DNA from: Ancylomarina euxina
GTDB lineage: Bacteria > Bacteroidota > Bacteroidia > Bacteroidales > Marinifilaceae
Length of the DNA: 64,000 nt
Assembly: GCF_003863355.1 (NCBI RefSeq)
Contig: NZ_QQWG01000009.1
Coordinates: forward strand, 62,001-126,000
Direction of reading: 5' to 3'
Shown one piece after another: positions 56,332 to 63,950 of the stretch (positions within the stretch are counted from its first letter, which is position 1; each line of letters starts with the position of its first letter). The notes under the pieces were generated by a model. The model did not search any database. It was not told the origin of the DNA and saw only the letters and a list, made by a program, of their open reading frames with translations. A program made the position numbers and the translations under genes.

Positions 56332-57987
56332 CTATCTATATAGCAAGACTTTAGCATTTTCCATAGCAGCTTGAGTCATGTCAGCTCCACTAAGCATCTT
56401 GGCTAACTCTTCAATACGGCTTTCACTATCCAAAAGGACTATATTTGAGTAAGTTTCCAACTCATCATCAGCCTTATAAACTTTATAATGATAATTTCCT
56501 TTACTTGCAATCTGTGGTAAATGAGTAATACTGATTACCTGAATATTTTCAGCCATATCACGCATAACGACTCCCATTTTATCTGCAATCTCTCCAGAAA
56601 CACCAGTGTCAATTTCATCAAAGACAATAGATGGCAAGGCTGTAGAAGCTGAGATTAAATATTTAATACTCAACATTAATCGCGACATTTCTCCACCTGA
56701 AGCAACTTTTGAAATTTCTTCAAGCTGTCCATTCTTATTTGCAGAGAATAAAATTCGTATTAAATCCTTCCCTAAATACTGAAATTCTTCAGCAATACTT
56801 TGTTCGAAGTTAATTTTAGCATGAGGCATCCCCAACTGAATCAGTTGAGATTCCAAAGCTTTTTCAATATCTGGAATCACAGACCTCCTACTCTTACTGA
56901 GCTTTTCAGATACCTTCACAAGATTTAATTCCTGCTTCTGCAATTGCTCCTTTAATTCTTCAATCAAATCATCACTGGATGAAATATCCTGAACTTTCTG
57001 ATCCAAGTCTTCACGTATCTTAATTAATTCCTCAACAGACTCTACGCGGTGTTTTTGCTGAAAACTATAAATAGTATCTAGTCTTTCATTGAGAAAAGAA
57101 ATCCTAGATGGATCGAACTCCATCGATTCATAACTCCTTTCAAGTTCAGAGGCCAAGTCTTGCAATTCAATACATGAGCTTTCAAAACGCTCGTAAAAAT
57201 TCTCCCCATCAGAAAAAACATTCTGCACTTGACCAATGGCTGAACGAGCCTCTTTCAATAAAGAAATAATTGCTACTTCGCCCTCACTTAACAGGTTTGA
57301 TGCCTTAAATAAATTCGTTTTTATCTCTTCGGCATGGTTTAGAGTTTCAAGTTCTGATTCCATTTCAACTTGTTCTCCATCTACCAAATTTGCATCAAGC
57401 AATTGCTCCAATTGAAATTGATAGTAATCCAAATCAGATTTTTCTTTTAGAGCAATTTGTTCTTTACGATACAATTCTCTTTTGATATGCTGATAATTTT
57501 CAAACTGAACTTGATAATCATTCAACAATGAAGCATGTTGTGCATAAGTATCTACAATTCCCATTTGATACTCAGAGTCACCTAAAGATAAATTTTGGTT
57601 CTGAGAATGAATATCGATTAGCCTAAGCCCCAACTCTTTTAAAAGCTTGACACTAACAGGTGAATCGTTTACGAAAGCACGAGTTTTACCATTAGGTAAA
57701 ATTTCACGTCGTAAAATTGTTTCTTCCTCATATTCCATTTCAGCATCAGCAAAGAACTTTTGCAGGTGATACTTTGAAATATTAAAATGAGCCTCTACAA
57801 CACATTTAAGGTCTTTATCTTTAAGGATATTCGTTTCTGGTCGTTGACCTAAAACCAAGCCCAAAGCACCTAGTAAAATAGATTTACCAGATCCTGTCTC
57901 ACCTGTTATAATCGAAAATCCGTTATTGAAATCAATCTCAATCTGATTGATTAGAGTATAGTTTCGTATAGCTAAGGATTGAAGCAT
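56332..57987 (-). CDS. recN: DNA repair protein RecN
   Basis: 551 residues, SMC-like ATPase for double-strand break repair. Walker A GETGSGKS (29-36), a central coiled coil (about 155-370), then the signature VASGGEMSRLMLSIKYL and Walker B SIVFDEIDTGVSGEIAD, followed by ISITHLPQIASKGNYHYKV. Length matches the family. It belongs to the conserved Bacteroidetes order bamD, omega, coaBC, DUF4835 gene, recN, and starts 53 bp after the DUF4835 stop. Confidence 0.97.
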   Translation of the reverse strand: MLQSLAIRNYTLINQIEIDFNNGFSIITGETGSGKSILLGALGLVLGQRPETNILKDKDLKCVVEAHFNISKYHLQKFFADAEMEYEEETILRREILPNGKTRAFVNDSPVSVKLLKELGLRLIDIHSQNQNLSLGDSEYQMGIVDTYAQHASLLNDYQVQFENYQHIKRELYRKEQIALKEKSDLDYYQFQLEQLLDANLVDGEQVEMESELETLNHAEEIKTNLFKASNLLSEGEVAIISLLKEARSAIGQVQNVFSDGENFYERFESSCIELQDLASELERSYESMEFDPSRISFLNERLDTIYSFQQKHRVESVEELIKIREDLDQKVQDISSSDDLIEELKEQLQKQELNLVKVSEKLSKSRRSVIPDIEKALESQLIQLGMPHAKINFEQSIAEEFQYLGKDLIRILFSANKNGQLEEISKVASGGEMSRLMLSIKYLISASTALPSIVFDEIDTGVSGEIADKMGVVMRDMAENIQVISITHLPQIASKGNYHYKVYKADDELETYSNIVLLDSESRIEELAKMLSGADMTQAAMENAKVLLYR

Positions 57988-58040
57988 ATTATATTTAAAA
58001 TATAAGTTTTAAAGCAATAATTGAAAAAAGATCTCTCCGC

Positions 58041-58934
58041 TTACTCAAGGATCTTCTTATACTTATTCAGGTTTGCAGGGTCGATGTCGCTTAAAATATT
58101 GTAAGCACGCTTTTTCTCATCATTAAACGATTCAGTAAATATTTTAACCAATTCATCTGCTTTTGCATCGAAAAATATCTGAAGAATAAAAGAACCTGGT
58201 TTAGCACGATGAGCTTTCTGCAATAAGCGCAAAGACTCAGCAATCTCAGAACGCCCATCAGTCAACTTATCTGACATTTTATCTAATCCCAAACGATGAT
58301 AACGATAAATACATTCTCGAACAGGACGATAGGAATTATTCAATATATTTTCGATCAACCAATATCTATTACTCTTACTCTCAAAGGATTTCCAACCTGG
58401 ATATTTTGCATTTTGCATCTTATTGACGATAGCCTCTGCTTTAGTAAAATAGGGTGTTCCCCCCTCTAAGGCAAACGAATCGTAATCGAGTCCAACAATA
58501 ATATTGGCATAAAAAGCTAAAAGTGCAGTTAAACTAGTAGGAGTATTAGACTCGTTATAATCCAAAGCCTGATACTCTGCATATTTAAAGTGAATATCGT
58601 TGTCCTTAAAATTTAGAAGAACGGTATTAAATGATGAGTTAAAAACAGGACGACGAGCCTGAATTTGCATTGTTCCCTTAAATTCATCCGAAGAAATCTG
58701 ATCTGTGAGATTAATTAGAATATTGCACTCTATTTTCTCATCCTGATCGTAAACATGATCTGTCCAACTCCTATTATTAATAAACTCATACACTGCTGTC
58801 TGCATGGTTCTAAAAACCTGCTTATTAGTCCCCTGTATTTGCTGACTCACAACCTGTATATTACATTGTAATTCTTGTGATTTCACATTTGCAACAGAGA
58901 GTATAACGAGAATTAGAAAAAGTAGTTTACGCAT
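58041..58934 (-). CDS. DUF4835 family protein (PorD-like)
   Basis: About 297 residues from the ATG at 58934 (MRKLLFLILVILSVANV, signal peptide ending KSQ). An in-frame TTG at 58949 would spoil the signal peptide. It matches the Bacteroidetes DUF4835 family (ELQCNIQVVSQQIQGTNKQV, FINNRSWTDHVYDQDEKIEC, GLDYDSFALEGGTPYF), which some databases name PorD and connect with type IX secretion. No other type IX gene is in the window. It sits between coaB and recN, as in many Bacteroidota. Confidence 0.85.
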   Translation of the reverse strand: MRKLLFLILVILSVANVKSQELQCNIQVVSQQIQGTNKQVFRTMQTAVYEFINNRSWTDHVYDQDEKIECNILINLTDQISSDEFKGTMQIQARRPVFNSSFNTVLLNFKDNDIHFKYAEYQALDYNESNTPTSLTALLAFYANIIVGLDYDSFALEGGTPYFTKAEAIVNKMQNAKYPGWKSFESKSNRYWLIENILNNSYRPVRECIYRYHRLGLDKMSDKLTDGRSEIAESLRLLQKAHRAKPGSFILQIFFDAKADELVKIFTESFNDEKKRAYNILSDIDPANLNKYKKILE

Positions 58935-59051
58935 ATCCGAATTTTTCAAAATTAAGACTAAAGTTAATCAAAACAAATGAGCAGTCAAGCTTAATAAACC
59001 TAACTAAAAAAACATTCAATTATTGTTTAGACATAACACATCAAATGAGTT

Positions 59052-59684
59052 CTAGAAGTTCTGATTCCGAATTAACTCATCAACAATATCTTTTGCAACC
59101 TGAGACTTTGGTTTCAACTCAAACTTTTTCACTTCACCATTCCGAGAAAAAATTGTGATTTTATTAGTATCGTGCTGAAAACCGGCACCAGAATCATTTA
59201 ATGAGTTCAGCACAATTAAGTCCAGATTCTTTTTCTCAAGCTTTATTTGTGCATTTTGCTCCTCATTATTAGTTTCAAGTGCGAAGCCTACTAAAAATTG
59301 TTTTTCAGATTTAATCTGTCCTAGCGATGCAGCAATATCTTGTGTCGGCGTTAACTCAATCGTGTAGTTTTCCTTCTCACGTTTTACTTTAGCATCAACA
59401 GGATTAAGAGGCGTAAAATCAGCAACAGCTGCTGTCATGATAGCTCCATCACAATGCGGAAAATGCTCAACAGAAGCATCATACATTTCCTGTGCTGAGA
59501 TAACATCGATTCTATGAATGTTGGGATGATTAGTTTGGCATACAGAAGGCCCAGAGATGAGAGTAACTAGAGCACCTTCTTCTGCTAGTTTTTCAGCAAT
59601 TGAAAAACCCATTTTGCCTGAGGAGAAATTACCAATAAAACGAACAGGGTCGATCTTTTCGTAAGTCGGCCCTGTTGTTATCAT
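59052..59684 (-). CDS. coaB: phosphopantothenate--cysteine ligase domain (CoaB), separated from CoaC by a frameshift
   Basis: 210 residues equal to the C-terminal half of the bifunctional CoaBC protein. It opens [19 protein letters not shown], the CTP/phosphopantothenate-binding start, with [27 protein letters not shown] and KVKREKEN following. It joins cysteine to 4'-phosphopantothenate. The usual protein is fused to CoaC; here the two lie in different frames. If the A10 tract at 59705-59714 had 11 As, the reading would run on as [19 protein letters not shown]. The ATG at 59684 might still give an active ligase missing only a few residues. Confidence 0.88.
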   Translation of the reverse strand: MITTGPTYEKIDPVRFIGNFSSGKMGFSIAEKLAEEGALVTLISGPSVCQTNHPNIHRIDVISAQEMYDASVEHFPHCDGAIMTAAVADFTPLNPVDAKVKREKENYTIELTPTQDIAASLGQIKSEKQFLVGFALETNNEEQNAQIKLEKKNLDLIVLNSLNDSGAGFQHDTNKITIFSRNGEVKKFELKPKSQVAKDIVDELIRNQNF

Positions 59685-59698
59685 GACCTTTTTATTAA

Positions 59699-60256
59699 TT
59701 AGTCTTTTTTTTTTGAAGCAAAGAATTCCTTGAGCTTCTCAACAATTATTTCAGGTTCTTCCATTCGACCTTTGCCATATAAACCACTAGCAAGCTCACC
59801 GCTTGAAGGCTCAATAAAGCTATCGCCATATGATTTTAAGATATCCATATTACGAAGTGTCGCAGGATGCTTAAACATATCCAAGTCCATAGCTGGGGAG
59901 TGAATCACAGGGCATTTAGCCGACAAATAGGTTGTCAACAAAAGGTTATCACAAATACCATGAGCCATTTTAGCCATAGTATTGGCTGTAGTTGGTGCAA
60001 CTAAAAGAACATCTGCCCACAAACCCAAATCAACATGGCTATTCCATTCACCATCATCGTGCTTAAAAAAGTCACTTAATACCGTATTTTTCGAAAGTGT
60101 AGCCATTGTTACCGGAGAAATAAACTCCTTGGCATATGGTGTCATTAACACCTTTACTTCAGCGCCTTCTTTTACAAGTAAGCGCACCAAAGTTGCAGCC
60201 TTGTATGCAGCGATACTTGCTGTAACTCCAAGTATAATCTTCTTATCTTTTAACAT
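59699..60256 (-). CDS. coaC: phosphopantothenoylcysteine decarboxylase domain (CoaC)
   Basis: 185 residues equal to the flavin-binding N-terminal half of CoaBC (IILGVTASIAAYKAATLVR, ADVLLVAPTTANTMAKMAHG). The active-site histidine is H74 in NSHVDLG. Two other residues known to matter in E. coli differ: the PAMN asparagine is D123 in SPAMDLDMFKHP, and the cysteine of the flexible flap is S156 in GELASGLYGKGRM. It stops right after an A10 run (FFASKKKD), 15 bp before the CoaB start. It decarboxylates phosphopantothenoylcysteine in coenzyme A synthesis. Confidence 0.88.
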   Translation of the reverse strand: MLKDKKIILGVTASIAAYKAATLVRLLVKEGAEVKVLMTPYAKEFISPVTMATLSKNTVLSDFFKHDDGEWNSHVDLGLWADVLLVAPTTANTMAKMAHGICDNLLLTTYLSAKCPVIHSPAMDLDMFKHPATLRNMDILKSYGDSFIEPSSGELASGLYGKGRMEEPEIIVEKLKEFFASKKKD

Positions 60257-60269
60257 AAGCCGTAAAACT

Positions 60270-60298
60270 AAAAAAGTTCCCTGTTTCGAGGGAACTTA
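60270..60298 (-). terminator. terminator between rpoZ and coaC
   Basis: On the minus strand a 9-bp perfect stem (60289-60297 with 60274-60282) is followed by six Ts. It separates omega from coaC, so coaC transcription may depend on read-through or its own promoter. Confidence 0.78.
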
Positions 60299-60315
60299 AA
60301 TATTAAAGCAAAATT

Positions 60316-60651
60316 TTACTTATCCGTATTGTTTTCTTTAGCAGGATTTCTGTAATAAACGTCACCATTAATGAATTCTTCAACCGCTATTAAAGTCGGT
60401 TTTGGTAAGCGCTCATAATATTTCGAAATCTCGATCTGCTCGCGATTTTCGAAAACTTCCTCTAAATTATCAGTAAAAGATGCGAATTCTTGAAGTTTCT
60501 TATTCAGTTCTGTTTTAAGCTCTACAGCAATCTGATTGGAACGCTTTGCCATAATCATCACTGATTCGTAAGCATTTCCTACTTCCCTGCTCAACTCTGT
60601 AACGTTACGTGTAATAGTTGAACCTGCTGCATTCGTTTTTTTGTAATCCAT
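60316..60651 (-). CDS. rpoZ: DNA-directed RNA polymerase omega subunit, Bacteroidetes type
   Basis: 111 residues. Conserved omega/Rpb6-like core: GNAYESVMIMAKRSNQIAVE, then KYYERLPKPTLIAVEEFING. The N-terminal TRNVTELSREVGN is typical of the Bacteroidetes form. Omega helps assemble and stabilise RNA polymerase. It lies 86 bp after bamD with its own -7 element (complement at 60697-60705) in that gap, and is followed by a terminator. Confidence 0.85.
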   Translation of the reverse strand: MDYKKTNAAGSTITRNVTELSREVGNAYESVMIMAKRSNQIAVELKTELNKKLQEFASFTDNLEEVFENREQIEISKYYERLPKPTLIAVEEFINGDVYYRNPAKENNTDK

Positions 60652-60696
60652 ACTGTCAAAGAATTATTATCTATTGGTTTATTTTTAGTTCAGCTT

Positions 60697-60705
60697 GCAA
60701 AAATA
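60697..60705 (-). promoter_or_regulatory. -7 element before rpoZ (TATTTTTGC)
   Basis: A perfect TAnnTTTGC on the minus strand 46 bp upstream of the omega gene and downstream of bamD. The -33 is not clear. Confidence 0.45.
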
Positions 60706-60737
60706 CAATTTTTTAAGAGTTTTCCTCTAATTTATAA

Positions 60738-61550
60738 CTAATTATCTTCTTTTGCAGATTTATCTTTTCCAAAATAGGCTTCAATCTCCTTGATCATACG
60801 CTCAGTATCCTTCTGAAACTTACTTTTTGGAAACTCATCGACAAAAGCAAAGTATTCTTCTTTAGCCAAATTGAAACGCTCATTTTGCTTTTCGTCAATC
60901 GACTTTATTGCATATTGGTAGCGAGAATCTAAAAGCATAAACATGAGTTCCTCACGATAAGAAGAACCTGGATAATCTTTAATTGCATTTTCTAACGCGA
61001 TTATAGCTGAAGGATAGTGCTCTCTATCGAAATAGTTACGAGCACTTAAATATGATTTATAAACCAATTTATCTTGTAATTCATCAATCAATTTATTCCC
61101 TTCCTCAATTCGAGTTGAGTTTGGATAACGATTAATATACAATTGCAAGGCATCGATAGCATCTTTTGTTGAAGTTTGATCCAATCGAGGTTTTGGTGAT
61201 TCTTTATAATAACAATAAGCACTCATATACAAACACTCTTCAGCATATGGACTATCCGGGAAACTCTTAATGAAATTACGGAAATAGTATCCTCCAGTGA
61301 TAAAGTCACTCATTCCATAGTTACAGTAAGCCATATAGTAACTCACGGTTTCCGCTTTACTTGTGCCCCTAAATACAGGTATCAACTCTTCGAAAAGCGT
61401 AGCTGCTTTTACATATTGTTCTTCATTATAATATATAATGGCTTTCTTGTATTTAAGAGTAGTATCATTACTCTTTAGAAGTTTTTGATATTCGCTACAT
61501 CCAGCTAAAAGCGTAGAAAGAAGCACAATCAACAAAAGGATTTTTCTCAT
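60738..61550 (-). CDS. bamD: outer membrane protein assembly factor BamD
   Basis: About 270 residues from the ATG at 61550 (MRKILLLIVLLSTLLAGC, lipidated C18). An upstream in-frame ATG at 61613 would bury the lipoprotein signal and overlap the -7 element. TPR repeats follow: KYKKAIIYYNEEQYVKAATL, TVSYYMAYCNYG, FIKSFPDSPYAEE and ALQLYINRYPNSTRIEEG. It is the essential lipoprotein of the Bam complex that folds beta-barrels into the outer membrane. First gene of the conserved bamD-rpoZ-coaBC order. Confidence 0.93.
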   Translation of the reverse strand: MRKILLLIVLLSTLLAGCSEYQKLLKSNDTTLKYKKAIIYYNEEQYVKAATLFEELIPVFRGTSKAETVSYYMAYCNYGMSDFITGGYYFRNFIKSFPDSPYAEECLYMSAYCYYKESPKPRLDQTSTKDAIDALQLYINRYPNSTRIEEGNKLIDELQDKLVYKSYLSARNYFDREHYPSAIIALENAIKDYPGSSYREELMFMLLDSRYQYAIKSIDEKQNERFNLAKEEYFAFVDEFPKSKFQKDTERMIKEIEAYFGKDKSAKEDN

Positions 61551-61580
61551 AGGTATATGGACTCTACTATTTTGTATCAT

Positions 61581-61589
61581 GCAAAGATA
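61581..61589 (-). promoter_or_regulatory. -7 promoter element of bamD (TATCTTTGC)
   Basis: A perfect TAnnTTTGC on the minus strand 30 bp before the chosen bamD start. It lies inside the longer ORF reading, which supports the shorter start. Confidence 0.6.
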
Positions 61590-61806
61590 GAATTTTCCGC
61601 CAATTTTGAACATTTCACACTATCATATTGTTGCAATTATATTTTTTTAACAAGGTTATCAAGCAGATAGATACCTACAATATTTTTTCAATGGTTTAAA
61701 CCAATACTTGTTCTGTAACACAATAAGTAAAGAAGGCTATAAACATAGTGTTCTCAGCGTCATATCATTTATTATTAAATAGAGAGTAAAATCTACTGTA
61801 TCTATC

Positions 61807-61837
61807 GCTTGATATATTTTTATAAAATGTTACTTTT
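61807..61837 (+). promoter_or_regulatory. Bacteroidetes -33/-7 promoter of the alpha-oxoamine synthase gene
   Basis: TTG at 61807-61809, a 19-bp spacer, then TACTTTTGC at 61829-61837: a full match to the phylum's vegetative promoter. Predicted leader about 80 nt. Confidence 0.7.
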
Positions 61838-61926
61838 GCACAGTTATGAATCCATTTCGAGAAATTTTCCGTTCTGAATTCCATAACTCCATTCAGAATA
61901 TTTGAAAACTCAAAAAAACATATAAC

Positions 61927-63177
61927 GTGGATATTTTTGACAAAGTTAACAACCAAAAAGGGAATATTGGACAATACGCAAAGCAAGCTCATGGCTACTT
62001 CGCATTCCCAAAACTAGAAGGCGAAATTAACTCTAGAATGACATTTAGAGGGAAAGAAGTTTTAACATGGAGTTTGAATAACTACATTGGACTAGCAAAT
62101 CACCCAGAAGTAAGAAAAGCCGATGCTGAATCAGCTGAAAAATGGGGACTAGCCTATCCAATGGGAGCTCGTATGATGTCTGGGCAAACTAGTCGTCACG
62201 AAGAATTAGAAGCTCAGCTTGCTGATTTTGTTGGTAAACCAGATGCTTTCCTTTTGAACTTTGGTTACCAAGGTATGCTTTCAATCATCGACGCTTTAGT
62301 TAATCGTCATGATGTTATCGTTTATGACTCAGAGTCACATGCATGTATCATGGATGGTTTAAGACTTCACCAAGGGAAACGTTTCGTTTACCCTCATAAC
62401 GATATGGAAAACCTTCACAAGCAGCTTGAGCGTGCTACTAAGTGGGCTGAAAACACAGGTGGTGGTATCTTAGTTATCACTGAAGGTGTGTTCGGTATGG
62501 CTGGCGATCTAGGTAAATTGGACGAGATTGTTGCAATGAAGGAAGAATTCAACTTCCGTTTATTAGTTGACGATGCTCATGGTTTCGGTGTAATGGGTCC
62601 TACAGGTGCTGGTGCTCCTGAGCATTTCGGTGTTCAAGATGGTGTCGATGTTCTTTTCGGTACTTTCGCTAAAGCTATGGCTGGAATTGGTGCATTCGTT
62701 GCTTGTGATGAAGATGTTTGTGGCTACTTACGCTACAACATGCGTTCACAAACTTTTGCGAAGTCACTTCCTATGCCAATCGTTGAAGGATCTATCAAAC
62801 GTTTAGAGTTACTTAGAACTAAACCAGAGCTTCGTGAGCAACTGTTCACCATTTCAAATGCTCTTCAAAAAGGTTTAACTGAAGCTGGTTTGGAAATTGG
62901 ATGTACTCAATCTCCAGTTACTCCAGTTTATCTTTCTGGTAGCGTTGCTGAAGGTACTCAGGTAACTATGGATCTTAGAGAAAATTATAATATTTTCTGT
63001 TCTATCGTTGTGTATCCTGTAATTCCTAAAGGACAATTACTACTTCGTTTGATCCCGACAGCAACTCATACTCTTGAAGATGTTGAGTACACTGTTAACG
63101 CATTTAAAGATGTCGCTACAAAATTGAAAGAAGGAAAATATAGCAACGAAAAATTTGCTGATATCTTCAAGCAATAA
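61927..63177 (+). CDS. PLP-dependent alpha-oxoamine synthase family enzyme (serine palmitoyltransferase/KBL-like)
   Basis: 416 residues, fold type I aminotransferase of the acyl-CoA + amino acid condensing group. Family marks: LTWSLNNYIGLANHPEVRKA, YPMGARMMSGQTSRHEELE, VIVYDSESHACIMDG, LLVDDAHGFGVMG (the PLP-binding aspartate and histidine) and FGTFAKAMAGIGAF with the Schiff-base lysine. Substrates cannot be told from sequence alone: serine palmitoyltransferase, 2-amino-3-ketobutyrate CoA ligase and cysteate acyltransferase are options. It starts at GTG 61927 (MDIFDKVNNQKGN); no ATG fits. Good promoter upstream and terminator after it, so monocistronic. Confidence 0.85.
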   Translation: MDIFDKVNNQKGNIGQYAKQAHGYFAFPKLEGEINSRMTFRGKEVLTWSLNNYIGLANHPEVRKADAESAEKWGLAYPMGARMMSGQTSRHEELEAQLADFVGKPDAFLLNFGYQGMLSIIDALVNRHDVIVYDSESHACIMDGLRLHQGKRFVYPHNDMENLHKQLERATKWAENTGGGILVITEGVFGMAGDLGKLDEIVAMKEEFNFRLLVDDAHGFGVMGPTGAGAPEHFGVQDGVDVLFGTFAKAMAGIGAFVACDEDVCGYLRYNMRSQTFAKSLPMPIVEGSIKRLELLRTKPELREQLFTISNALQKGLTEAGLEIGCTQSPVTPVYLSGSVAEGTQVTMDLRENYNIFCSIVVYPVIPKGQLLLRLIPTATHTLEDVEYTVNAFKDVATKLKEGKYSNEKFADIFKQ

Positions 63178-63196
63178 GCACACCATTGATATAAGT

Positions 63197-63230
63197 AAAA
63201 GCGATACCATCAGGTATCGCTTTTTTTTGT
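63197..63230 (+). terminator. terminator of the alpha-oxoamine synthase gene
   Basis: A 12-bp perfect stem (63197-63208 with 63213-63224), a 4-nt loop and a run of eight Ts, 20 bp past the stop. Confidence 0.9.
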
Positions 63231-63334
63231 TTAAAACTCATCTTCCTATAAAATTTAGGCAAAAAAAATAGGATCAATTCCGAAGAAACAATCCTAATAT
63301 TTTTATACGCATTAAATTCTAAATGAATTTTCTG

Positions 63335-63407
63335 AGCGAGAAACGAGACTCGAACTCGCGACCCCAACCTTGGCAAGGTTGTGCTCTACCAACTGAGCTA
63401 TTCTCGC
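63335..63407 (-). tRNA. tRNA-Gly (anticodon GCC), copy 4 in transcription order
   Basis: 73 nt cloverleaf on the minus strand: acceptor GCGAGAA/TTCTCGC, anticodon stem CAACC/GGTTG around loop TTGCCAA (anticodon GCC), T loop GTTCGAGTC, discriminator T. The CCA end is not encoded. Last of the four copies from the shared promoter. Confidence 0.97.
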
Positions 63408-63448
63408 AATTTCTTTTTTTTATTTAATCAGAAAAGAAAAACTGACCG

Positions 63449-63521
63449 AGCGAGAAACGAGACTCGAACTCGCGACCCCAACCTTGGCAAGGTTGTGCTC
63501 TACCAACTGAGCTATTCTCGC
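63449..63521 (-). tRNA. tRNA-Gly (anticodon GCC), copy 3 in transcription order
   Basis: Same 73-nt sequence as its neighbours: anticodon loop TTGCCAA, acceptor GCGAGAA/TTCTCGC. Only flanking bases differ (CCG before the tRNA end, where other copies have TTG or CTG). Confidence 0.97.
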
Positions 63522-63563
63522 ATTTCTTTTTTTTAATTTAATCAGAAAAGAAAAACTGATTTG

Positions 63564-63636
63564 AGCGAGAAACGAGACTCGAACTCGCGACCCCAACCTT
63601 GGCAAGGTTGTGCTCTACCAACTGAGCTATTCTCGC
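63564..63636 (-). tRNA. tRNA-Gly (anticodon GCC), copy 2 in transcription order
   Basis: Same 73-nt sequence as the other three copies, with anticodon GCC. It sits 115 bp from the copy starting at 63449. Confidence 0.97.
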
Positions 63637-63679
63637 ATTTCTTTTTTTTTAATTTAATCAGAAAAGAAAAACTGATTTG

Positions 63680-63752
63680 AGCGAGAAACGAGACTCGAAC
63701 TCGCGACCCCAACCTTGGCAAGGTTGTGCTCTACCAACTGAGCTATTCTCGC
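63680..63752 (-). tRNA. tRNA-Gly (anticodon GCC), copy 1 in transcription order
   Basis: Same 73-nt cloverleaf as the other copies. It is nearest the promoter at 63833-63863, so it is transcribed first. The leader contains an inverted repeat TTCTCAAT/ATTGAGAA at about 63766-63785. Confidence 0.97.
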
Positions 63753-63832
63753 ATTTTATGCTTTATTCTCAATTGTTATTGAGAAACTTGAATCAAGAAT
63801 AATCTTAGAGTCTTATCCTTGTCAATTGCGAT

Positions 63833-63863
63833 GCAAATATAGGCATTCTCAGCGTTTCAGCAA
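63833..63863 (-). promoter_or_regulatory. Bacteroidetes -33/-7 promoter of the tRNA-Gly array
   Basis: On the minus strand TTG (63861-63863), a 19-bp spacer, then TATATTTGC (63833-63841): a full consensus match about 80 bp upstream of the first tRNA. Confidence 0.75.
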
Positions 63864-63885
63864 GTTTTTAAATCGAAAAATGACA

Positions 63886-63921
63886 ATAAAAAAACACCTC
63901 TGAAATTCAGAGGTGTTTTTG
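63886..63921 (-). terminator. terminator of the gene entering from the right edge
   Basis: On the minus strand a 12-bp perfect stem (63906-63917 with 63893-63904) and a run of Ts, about 30 bp past the stop at 63951. Confidence 0.85.
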
Positions 63922-63950
63922 AATATATCTATCAAAATGTAGAACAAGTC

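Larger units (their letters stand above)
61551..61926. other. divergent promoter region between bamD and the alpha-oxoamine synthase gene
   Basis: 376 bp, AT-rich. Contains a perfect -7 element for bamD (61581-61589), a full -33/-7 promoter on the plus strand (61807-61837), and a leader with a 20-codon mini-ORF (61844-61903, MNPFREIFRSEFHNSIQNI) overlapping an 8-bp hairpin (61872-61879 with 61891-61898). Confidence 0.5.
63335..63752 (-). repeat. tandem array of four tRNA-Gly units (114-116 bp period)
   Basis: Units start at 63335, 63449, 63564 and 63680, so the period grows by one base each time, mainly through T-run length. Spacers share AATCAG-aaaagaaaaa-CTGATT or close variants. The identity of both tRNA and spacer points to recent tandem duplication. 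Confidence 0.9.

Noticed and set aside
61551-61613. Longer bamD start at 61613
   Set aside because: It would place 21 residues before a perfect lipoprotein signal and would contain the -7 promoter element.
63167-63605. Short minus-strand ORFs reading PRLGSRVRVSFLAQ
   Set aside because: This is the translated tRNA-Gly sequence and its flanks, a well-known false ORF over tRNA genes.
63335-63752. CRISPR-like regular repeats at the right edge
   Set aside because: The repeat is a complete tRNA and the spacers are near-identical, not unique; no cas genes are present.
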